DNA of 64,000 nucleotides from assembly GCF_001650495.1 (NCBI RefSeq), contig NZ_LWCS01000001.1:310001-374000 (forward strand), written 5' to 3'. Numbering within the stretch: the first letter of the stretch is position 1; every line of letters begins with the position of its first letter. A program made the translations under genes and the position numbers. This document shows positions 19,047 through 25,622 of the stretch, in pieces. Under the pieces are notes generated by a model. The model saw only the letters and a list, made by a program, of their open reading frames with translations. It was not told the DNA's origin and did not search any database. Source of the DNA: Mycolicibacterium iranicum. GTDB taxonomy: Bacteria > Actinomycetota > Actinomycetes > Mycobacteriales > Mycobacteriaceae.

Positions 19047-21046
19047 CGACCCGCCTCGACCATCAGAGCCGGTCTCACCTGGGTACGCAGGGTGCGGGCC
19101 AGCCGAAGCCCGTCGGCATAGTCGATCTCGTAGACCTCGTTGGCAGCAGCGTTGTTGACATATGCGCGGTCTGAGTCGATATCGACAACTGGCTGAGGGC
19201 CGTCTGCGGGAATCGGACTCGGGAACAACGGAACTCGGGCCGTCTCATTGCGGGTGTTGACGTCGAACGCGCTCAGCGTTCCGTCGCGGTTCAGGACGAG
19301 CACCGAACCGTCGCCAGCGGTGTTGGCAGCCACCGCGTCGGGTGCCGGAATCCACGTCCACGCGCGTTGCCTGCTGTCGAGCACCCAGACGTTTCCCGCG
19401 GACAAGCCCGCGAAGACGTCAGAACGGTCGCGGTGATCCATCCGGGTCGGCCGTTGTGGCGGTGCATCAGCCGGGAAAGGCATGGCCGTTACCGAAAGGT
19501 CTTTGTCCCCGCCGGTGACCCGGACCGCACCGGTCGCACAGCCGAACACCACTGCGCGACGCGTCGGCATCGCCCAGGATGGACTCGGGCAGTCCCCGCT
19601 CAGATCCGTAACGCCGTCGGTGTCGGCAACCTGAATCCGACCTGTTGAGCCGACCGTCACGATCCTGCTGCCATACGGCACCGCGGCAGCCACGTCGGGT
19701 CCAACAGCGATACCGGAGACGGGCTCTACCGACTTCTCGCCCAACTTCTCCCGATCCAGCAATTCGGTTGCGCCCGTTTCACCACGCACGGCGACGACAG
19801 TGTTGCTGGCGGAAACCGATGCAACCGGTATGTCGAGGGTGGCAACCATCGCCGGATCGGTGGCGAAGTAGTGATAGTGATCGCCGTGGTCGAAGGTCCA
19901 CGCGCCGGCGTCGACGACGGTGGTCTTTTCGCCCGTGCGCAAGTAGCCGTATCTGCCGTCACCGACGAGCGTGCTCGTCGGGCCGTATGAGCCGATGGCA
20001 GTCTCTACCTCGTCCACAGCGTCATAGACCGACGTGTCACCGGTCGCGGGATCAACGAGCACCAGCTTGGTCAGCGCTCCCTCGATCTCGCGTGCGCCCG
20101 CCACGCTCACGTCATCGTGAGTGGCGGCCGTGGGTGTGTCGGTTGTCTGCGGCGGTGCACCGCCGCTTGCACATCCCGTGGCAACCAGCGCGGTCGCCGC
20201 AGCAACGGACACCCGCCTCCAGCGGTTGCGCATCAGCGACAGCAATGTCGAGACGAAGAACAGCAGAACCGCAACCCCGGCGATGGTGGCGCCGCCTGCG
20301 GTTCCCGCGTACCACGAGATCAGCAATCCCAGATAGACCGACAGCGAACCGAATATCGCCGACAGCAGCATGATTCGCGGAATCGACCGCGCCCATGCCA
20401 GCGCGGCGGCAGGCGGGCCGACCAGAAGACCGAGGACGAGCAGAGTGCCCACGATGTGGAAGGACGCCACCATGGCCACCGCCATCAACACCGTCAGAGC
20501 GGGGATCGCCAAGTGCGGCCGCAGGCCGAGCGTGGCCGCTTTGCGTGGGTCGAAGGTGACCGCGACGAACGCTCGATGCCCGACCACCGTCGCCACCAAC
20601 GTCACGCACAGGGCCGCCCCCAAGACGGCGAGGTCTGCCGAGCGAACGGCGAACACATCTCCGAAGAGGAATCCCGTCAGGTCAACCGCGAAGCTCTGCG
20701 ACCGAGACACGATGATCACGCCCACTGCCAGCATCCCGACCAGGAGCAACCCGATGCTGGTGTCCGATGACAGACGCGAGGATCTGCCGATTGCGGCTAC
20801 CCCGACCGCCATGATCAACGCCGCAACCAGCCCGCCGAGCATGAGACTGACGCCCAGCAGGGCCGCCGCCGCAACGCCCGGCAGCATACCGTGAGTCATC
20901 GCTTCACCGAGAAAAACATTGCGGCGCAACAGAACCCAGCAACCCACCAATGAGCAGAGACACGCGGCGACGATGCCTGCCAGCAGCGCTCGAGAAACCA
21001 TGTCGGCCTCGAACGGTTCAGTCATCCAGTGCACCATGTCGTACAC
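19043..21046 (-). CDS. aztB: AztB-type permease fused to an AztD-like beta-propeller
   Basis: One uninterrupted frame of 667 codons. Residues about 15-270 are an ABC-3 metal permease with eight or so membrane segments (LLAGIVAACLCSLVGCWVLL, FHIVGTLLVLGLLVGPPAA). From Met272 the sequence looks like a lipoprotein precursor, MRNRWRRVSVAAATALVATG then Cys, followed by a linker and a propeller-like domain distantly similar to AztD; both share a DCP...VVFGC block, and here a His cluster HGDHYHY is at 387-393. Met272 (codon 20231-20233) could start a separate lipoprotein, but no ribosome-binding sequence precedes it. Start is GTG 21046 or ATG 21037. A Zur box lies 10 bp upstream. Confidence 0.82.
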   Translation of the reverse strand: MYDMVHWMTEPFEADMVSRALLAGIVAACLCSLVGCWVLLRRNVFLGEAMTHGMLPGVAAAALLGVSLMLGGLVAALIMAVGVAAIGRSSRLSSDTSIGLLLVGMLAVGVIIVSRSQSFAVDLTGFLFGDVFAVRSADLAVLGAALCVTLVATVVGHRAFVAVTFDPRKAATLGLRPHLAIPALTVLMAVAMVASFHIVGTLLVLGLLVGPPAAALAWARSIPRIMLLSAIFGSLSVYLGLLISWYAGTAGGATIAGVAVLLFFVSTLLSLMRNRWRRVSVAAATALVATGCASGGAPPQTTDTPTAATHDDVSVAGAREIEGALTKLVLVDPATGDTSVYDAVDEVETAIGSYGPTSTLVGDGRYGYLRTGEKTTVVDAGAWTFDHGDHYHYFATDPAMVATLDIPVASVSASNTVVAVRGETGATELLDREKLGEKSVEPVSGIAVGPDVAAAVPYGSRIVTVGSTGRIQVADTDGVTDLSGDCPSPSWAMPTRRAVVFGCATGAVRVTGGDKDLSVTAMPFPADAPPQRPTRMDHRDRSDVFAGLSAGNVWVLDSRQRAWTWIPAPDAVAANTAGDGSVLVLNRDGTLSAFDVNTRNETARVPLFPSPIPADGPQPVVDIDSDRAYVNNAAANEVYEIDYADGLRLARTLRTQVRPALMVEAGR

Positions 21047-21055
21047 TCTTAGCAG

Positions 21056-21076
21056 TAATGAAACTCATTTTCAATA
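21056..21076. promoter_or_regulatory. Zur box overlapping the aztA start
   Basis: Core ATGAAACTCATTTTCAAT inside TA...TA flanks. The ATG of aztA (21058) lies inside the box, and the divergent permease gene begins 10 bp away. A TACACT -10-like hexamer at 21042-21047 would place transcription start at or near the aztA ATG, so the box covers the initiation site of a leaderless mRNA. Confidence 0.78.
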
Positions 21077-21717
21077 AAGTGGCCCAGGTCGCGCCGGGAA
21101 TCGCGGTGTCCGGCGTCGATTTCGGCTACCCCGGCTCGCCGGTGTTTCAGGACCTCACCCTGTCCGTGCGGCACGGATGCATGACATCGGTGGTCGGGTC
21201 CAACGGTTCGGGCAAATCAACGTTGCTGAGCCTTCTCGCTGGGGTTGTCGCCCCCGACCGCGGGACGGTCAACGTCGACACAACCGATGTCGCGCTGGCT
21301 GTGCAACGCAGCGAGGTGACCGATAGTTTCCCCATCACGGTCGCCGAAGCGGTGATGATGGGCCGTTGGCGCCGACTCGGCCTCCTGCGACGACCAAAAG
21401 CCAGCGACCACGCCGCTGTCGATCACTGGCTGATCGAGCTCGGCCTGGTGGACCTGCGGCGCCGAACACTGGGTGAACTGTCGGGAGGACAGCGCCAACG
21501 AGTGCTCCTCGCACAGACTTTCGCCCAAGAATCATCGCTGCTGTTGCTCGATGAGCCAACTACCGGACTCGATGCAGCCTCGGCGGCACTCGTCATCGGC
21601 CATTTGCGGCGATTGGCCGCCGCGGGGACGACGGTCGTCGCCGCCACCCACGACCCTGCACTGATCACAGCCTCGGACGAACGGCTCGATCTGGACGCGC
21701 GTACCACCCGGCAGTGA
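21058..21717 (+). CDS. aztA: AztA-like zinc ABC transporter ATPase
   Basis: ATP-binding subunit, 219 residues from the ATG at 21058. Walker A GSNGSGKST, signature LSGGQRQRVL, Walker B LLLLDEPTTGLD and the switch histidine in AATHD are complete. It is the only ATPase near the azt permease and is transcribed divergently from it, sharing the Zur box. ATG 21058 fits a leaderless transcript; in-frame GTG codons at 21079 and 21106 are alternatives because the first seven codons are Zur-box sequence and the family core begins at VSGVDFGYPG. An upstream in-frame ATG at 20950 would run through the permease start and is rejected. Confidence 0.85.
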   Translation: MKLIFNKVAQVAPGIAVSGVDFGYPGSPVFQDLTLSVRHGCMTSVVGSNGSGKSTLLSLLAGVVAPDRGTVNVDTTDVALAVQRSEVTDSFPITVAEAVMMGRWRRLGLLRRPKASDHAAVDHWLIELGLVDLRRRTLGELSGGQRQRVLLAQTFAQESSLLLLDEPTTGLDAASAALVIGHLRRLAAAGTTVVAATHDPALITASDERLDLDARTTRQ

Positions 21718-21815
21718 GCTGTGCACCAGTCTTGGCGACAGCGACCCTGATCAGGAAAAGGTCGCCCTGTGCGGTGCCCCCATGCCCGGCGCCCCCCAGG
21801 GCCTAGGCTGAACAC

Positions 21816-22580
21816 GTGAGCGCGGCCACTGTCGATCTGAACGCCGATCTCGGCGAGAGCTTCGGCGTGTGGACATTGGGCGATGACGACGCGATGCTCG
21901 ACCTCATCACTTCAGCCAACGTCGCATGCGGGTTCCATGCCGGCGACCCGGCCGGCTTGAGACGGGTGTGCCGGGCCGCTGCCGAGCGCAACGTGAAAAT
22001 CGGCGCACAGGTGAGCTATCGAGACCTGGCCGGGTTCGGCAGGCGCTTCATGGACGTCAGCAGCGAGGATCTGATCGCCGATGTCATGTACCAGATCGGA
22101 GCGCTGTCTGCCCTCGCCGAGGACGCCGGATCCCGTGTGTCGTACGTCAAACCTCATGGAGCACTGTACAACTCGATCGTCACCAATCGACCACAGGCCT
22201 ACGCAGTGGCGGAAGCCGTGCACGCGGTGGACCCGCGACTGCCTGTGCTCGGCCTGGCGGACTCTGTATTCTTCTCCGCCGCTGCTGAAGTCGGGCTGCG
22301 GACGGTTCCCGAGGCGTTCGCCGACCGCTCCTACCGACCGGACGGGCAGCTGGTGTCCCGTCGCGAGCGCAACGCCGTCCTGCACGACGTCGACGAGATC
22401 GCCGAGCGTGTCATCGCCATGGTGACCAAAGGGAGAGTGGACGCGGTCGACGGGTCGATCATCCCGATAACCGTCGAATCGATATGCGTGCACGGCGATT
22501 CGCCCGGCGCGGTGCAGATTGCCGCCAAGGTACGTGAGCGCCTGACTGAACACGGCGTGGCGCTGACGCCGTTCAGCTAG
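21816..22580 (+). CDS. pxpA: 5-oxoprolinase subunit A-like protein (LamB/YcsF, PxpA)
   Basis: LamB/YcsF family protein, 254 residues. Family blocks are DLNADLGESFG at the N-terminus, ANVACGFHAGDP, VKPHGALYN and EAFADRSYRPDGQLVSR. In PxpABC this subunit, with the B and C carboxyltransferase-like subunits, cleaves 5-oxoproline to glutamate using ATP. No pxpB or pxpC is next to it, so partners must be elsewhere or the function differs. GTG start, 98 bp after aztA; the stop overlaps the convergent ArsR-type gene by 8 bp. No Zur box was seen upstream. Confidence 0.86.
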   Translation: MSAATVDLNADLGESFGVWTLGDDDAMLDLITSANVACGFHAGDPAGLRRVCRAAAERNVKIGAQVSYRDLAGFGRRFMDVSSEDLIADVMYQIGALSALAEDAGSRVSYVKPHGALYNSIVTNRPQAYAVAEAVHAVDPRLPVLGLADSVFFSAAAEVGLRTVPEAFADRSYRPDGQLVSRRERNAVLHDVDEIAERVIAMVTKGRVDAVDGSIIPITVESICVHGDSPGAVQIAAKVRERLTEHGVALTPFS

Positions 22581-22905
22581 CGCCGACCTCGCGATTTGCG
22601 CGCCCGATCACGCTGTCGAGCAGCCCCGGGATCACGCCGTCGACTGCACTGCGCCGAAGATGCTGATGCGTGAGACCGTCGATGACGAGCCGCTCTGTAA
22701 CGCCGGCTTGCCGCAAGATCCTGAAGTGGTGGGTGGCAGTCGACTTGCTGATGCCGTCATACAGGGCGGCACACTGCAGCGGCACCCCGGCGTTGTACAG
22801 CCGCCTGACGATCTCCAGCCGAACCGGGTCCTGGAGTGCGCCCAGCACATGTTGCACCGATTCGACGGGGAACACCTCGTCGCCGGCGACCTGCGCTCCG
22901 TCCAT
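22573..22905 (-). CDS. ArsR-family winged-helix repressor
   Basis: A 110-residue DNA-binding protein with the ArsR winged helix: LGALQDPVRLEIVRRLYNAG, recognition segment SKSTATHHFRILRQAGV. It has a single cysteine and lacks the ELCVCD metal-binding motif of ArsR/SmtB metal sensors, so despite its location it is probably not a zinc sensor. It is divergent from an MFS exporter and most likely represses it; the spacer has a perfect 14-bp palindrome at 22962-22975. Effector unknown. Confidence 0.86.
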   Translation of the reverse strand: MDGAQVAGDEVFPVESVQHVLGALQDPVRLEIVRRLYNAGVPLQCAALYDGISKSTATHHFRILRQAGVTERLVIDGLTHQHLRRSAVDGVIPGLLDSVIGRANREVGAS

Positions 22906-22961
22906 CCTTGGGAATAACCTCGATCACAGTGGGTTTGATGTGGGTCGAACCCAACGTACGC

Positions 22962-22975
22962 TCGAACGGGTTCGA
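22962..22975. promoter_or_regulatory. Palindromic operator candidate, ArsR/MFS spacer
   Basis: TCGAACGGGTTCGA, six-base arms around GG. A related half-site TCGAACCC lies 28 bp to the left, and a wider dyad GGTTTGA (22932-22938) / TCAAACC (22982-22988) brackets the region. The position suits an ArsR operator controlling both divergent genes. Confidence 0.55.
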
Positions 22976-23011
22976 TGTCTGTCAAACCTAGCCGACCGGA
23001 GGTGACACCAC

Positions 23012-24208
23012 GTGGTCGCGTTCGAACGTTCGGTCAACGACACACAGTGGTGGGCCTACCCGATGTTGCTGGTCCTGAGCGGCGTTGCGCTCGGAGTGTC
23101 GGGCCTGCCTGCGCCGCTGTACGGCATCTACGAGACCACCTGGCATCTGTCGCCGTTGGCCACCACCGTCATCTTCGCGGTCTACGCGGTGGCCGCACTT
23201 GCATCGGTACTTGTGTCGGGCCGGATTTCTGACGTCGTCGGCCGCAAGCCGGTGCTGATCGGCGCCCTCATCGCCTTGCTGATCGGACTCGGGGTGTTCC
23301 TGATCGCAGACAGCATGGCGATGCTCCTTCTGGCCCGCACGATTCACGGCGCCGCGGTCGGCTCCATCGTCGTAGCCGGCGCTGCCGCACTGCTCGACCT
23401 ACGGCCCGACCACGGGCGGCGCGCTGGTCAACTCAGCGGGGTCGCCTTCAACATCGGGATGACGGTGGCGATCGTCGGATCCGCTCTGCTGGCTCAGTAC
23501 GCACCGCACCCCCTGCGCACTCCATACGCGGTGGTCGCCGTGGTGTGTCTGATCGTCGGTGTCGGACTGCTGGCACTTCGCGAACCACATACTGCGCGTT
23601 CCCGCGGTCCGATAAGGATCGCCAAGCCTGCTGTTCCCGAGGAGATCCGAGGCGACTTCTGGTTCTCCGCGCTCGGCGCGATGGCGTCGTGGTCCGTACT
23701 CGGTGTGCTCTTGTCGTTGTACCCGTCGCTGGCTGCACGTCAGACCCACATCGACAGTCTGGTCTTCGGCGGGGCGGTCGTCGGCACGACCGCTTTTGCC
23801 GCAGCAGTCGCGCAACTTGCTGCCACCAGGGTGCCCGCGCGCTACGCGGCGATCATCGGTGACGCCGGGATGGCAGCGTCACTGTTGCTGACGATCCCTG
23901 TGCTGCTGACCCACCAGTGGCCGTTGGTCTTCCTGGCGGCGGCGCTTCTCGGCGCGACGTTCGGCCTGGGTTTCGGCGGCTCGTTGCGGCACCTCTCTGA
24001 TGTGGTACCGGCGGGTCGGCGCGGCGAAACCATGTCTGCGTTCTACCTTTTGGCCTACTCGGCGATGGCGGTGCCCACTCTGATCGCAGGCTGGGCGGCC
24101 ACGCGATGGGATCTTGCATCGGTGTTCCCCTGGTTTGCAAGCATTGTGGCGGTGGCGTGCTTATGCGCCGCCGCCGCAGGTCTGCACAGCGCCCGGAGAA
24201 CAGGCTAG
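23012..24208 (+). CDS. MFS transporter
   Basis: Major facilitator of 398 residues with twelve predicted membrane helices. The MFS signature between helices 2 and 3 is GRISDVVGRKPVL, and a similar loop lies between helices 8 and 9. It resembles drug/metabolite exporters with the start segment GVSGLPAPLYGIYE, but the substrate cannot be assigned. GTG start; the ArsR-type gene is divergent 106 bp upstream and is the probable local regulator. The 145 bases after the stop (24209-24353) hold no gene that I can support. Confidence 0.85.
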   Translation: MVAFERSVNDTQWWAYPMLLVLSGVALGVSGLPAPLYGIYETTWHLSPLATTVIFAVYAVAALASVLVSGRISDVVGRKPVLIGALIALLIGLGVFLIADSMAMLLLARTIHGAAVGSIVVAGAAALLDLRPDHGRRAGQLSGVAFNIGMTVAIVGSALLAQYAPHPLRTPYAVVAVVCLIVGVGLLALREPHTARSRGPIRIAKPAVPEEIRGDFWFSALGAMASWSVLGVLLSLYPSLAARQTHIDSLVFGGAVVGTTAFAAAVAQLAATRVPARYAAIIGDAGMAASLLLTIPVLLTHQWPLVFLAAALLGATFGLGFGGSLRHLSDVVPAGRRGETMSAFYLLAYSAMAVPTLIAGWAATRWDLASVFPWFASIVAVACLCAAAAGLHSARRTG

Positions 24209-24353
24209 CCAAGCAGGCCGCGGGAGCGAGTCGGCAGGTCTTGCGCCAGCCGTCAGCGGCTGCTCTGCCACCTCAGACACCCCCGGTCGGGGCGGGCCGG
24301 CTTCCGCTTGCTGCCCCGGCAAACAATCGACGATCTCGTCGGAGTCTCGGCAT

Positions 24354-24374
24354 TTTTGAAAATGACATTCATTA
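24354..24374. promoter_or_regulatory. Zur box upstream of aztD copy 2
   Basis: Core TTGAAAATGACATTCATTA, a good Zur match with one irregular base pair in the right arm. It is centred about 56 bp upstream of the ATG at 24420 and gives the orphan aztD its own zinc-responsive promoter. Confidence 0.72.
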
Positions 24375-24419
24375 GTGTTAAGTGTGAAGGGAGTGAAGTC
24401 CAATTCGGGAGGAACGCCA

Positions 24420-25610
24420 ATGTCGGGATCGCAACGCGTCTACCGCTTCGGCGCACTGTCCTGTGCGCTTGCGGCTTTGGCAGCATGCTCATCCAATAGC
24501 GGCACCGAGAATGCCGCGGAGACAGCACAATCCGGGCAGCCGAGCGTGACGGTCAACGAGCCGTTGGTCACCTCCTACGACGGCGGCCTGTATGTGCTCG
24601 ACGGCGACACACTGGAGGTCAAGCAGGACATCCCGCTTGACGGGTTCTTGCGGGTCAACCCGGCGGGCGATGAGGGACACGTCCTGGTTACCACCGCTGA
24701 AGGGTTCCGCGTGCTCGACGCCGCGTCCGGCCAGCTGACGGATGAGACCTTCCCCGCCGACGACGCCGGCCACGTGGTGAATCACGGTGCGCGAACTGTT
24801 CTGTTCGCCGACGGCTCCGGTGAGATCACCGCGTTCGACCCGCATGACCTCGGCAACGGCATGCCCGAAGCCGAGAAGTTCACCACACCGCAACCGCACC
24901 ACGGGGTAGCGGTCATCCTCGAGGACGGCACGCTCGTTCACAGCATCGGCAATCCCGAGAACGGCACCGGTGCGGTCGCGATGCGGGACGGACGCGAGAT
25001 CGCCCGGAGCGAGGACTGCCCTGGGGTGCACGGCGAATCCGTGGCAGCCGACGAGGTCGTCATCCTCGGTTGCGAGAACGGGGTCCTCGAGTACGCCAAC
25101 GGACGGTTCACCAAGATCCCGAGCCCGACGCCCTACGGCCGGTCAGGGAACACCCGCGGGCACGAGGATTCTCCGATCGTGTTGGGCGACATGAAGATCG
25201 ATCCCGACGCTGAGCTCGAACGTCCCGAACAGTTCGCACTGATCGACACCACCACGAACCAGATGAAGGTGGTCAAGATGCCGCCGTCGGTGAGCTACTG
25301 GTTCCGCTCGCTGGGCCGCGGCCCCCAGGGAGAGGCGCTCATCCACGGGACGGACGGCAAGCTGTACGTGTTCGATCCAGTCACGGGCGACACGATCAAG
25401 ACGATCGACGTCACCGGACCATGGTCGGAGCCCGACGACTGGCAGGACGGTGGGCCTGCCGTCTTCACCCGGGAGGACGCCGTCTACGTCTCCGACCCCG
25501 CGACGAAGCAGATCCACCTCGTCGACATCGCGGCGGGCACGGTGGCTGATTCCGCTGAGCTACCGCAGGCGCCCAACGAACTCAGTGGCGCTGTCGGCCA
25601 TCAGCACTGA
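24420..25610 (+). CDS. aztD2: AztD-like periplasmic zinc metallochaperone (copy 2)
   Basis: Lipoprotein of 396 residues, lipobox LAAC (Cys23), followed by the same beta-propeller as copy 1. Long stretches are identical (DIPLDGFLRVNPAGDEGHVL, VTTAEGFRVLD, YVSDPATKQIHLVD). Histidine candidates are kept (GHVVNHG, PQPHHGVAV) and the C-terminus ends GHQH rather than GHHH. ATG 24420 follows a strong GGGAGGA. It stands alone, opposite in orientation to copy 1, with its own Zur box and no transporter genes beside it; it ends 12 bp from the convergent ctpC stop. The symbol aztD2 is my label. Confidence 0.85.
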   Translation: MSGSQRVYRFGALSCALAALAACSSNSGTENAAETAQSGQPSVTVNEPLVTSYDGGLYVLDGDTLEVKQDIPLDGFLRVNPAGDEGHVLVTTAEGFRVLDAASGQLTDETFPADDAGHVVNHGARTVLFADGSGEITAFDPHDLGNGMPEAEKFTTPQPHHGVAVILEDGTLVHSIGNPENGTGAVAMRDGREIARSEDCPGVHGESVAADEVVILGCENGVLEYANGRFTKIPSPTPYGRSGNTRGHEDSPIVLGDMKIDPDAELERPEQFALIDTTTNQMKVVKMPPSVSYWFRSLGRGPQGEALIHGTDGKLYVFDPVTGDTIKTIDVTGPWSEPDDWQDGGPAVFTREDAVYVSDPATKQIHLVDIAAGTVADSAELPQAPNELSGAVGHQH

Positions 25611-25622
25611 GGTCTCAGCACC

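Noticed and set aside
20233..20262. Independent lipoprotein gene starting at Met272 of the permease fusion
   Set aside because: Not adopted as a separate feature because there is no stop between the parts and no ribosome-binding sequence before the ATG; kept as an alternative in the fusion entry.
22573..22905. ArsR-type regulator as the island's own zinc sensor (SmtB/CzrA-like)
   Set aside because: Lacks ELCVCD and the C-terminal DxH...HxxH metal sites; the palindrome upstream differs from Zur boxes.
24225..24310. Minus-strand stretch with tRNA-like wording (GGTGGCAGAGCAGCCGC)
   Set aside because: No T-arm GTTCGAATC, no clean acceptor stem and no anticodon stem of the right size could be drawn.
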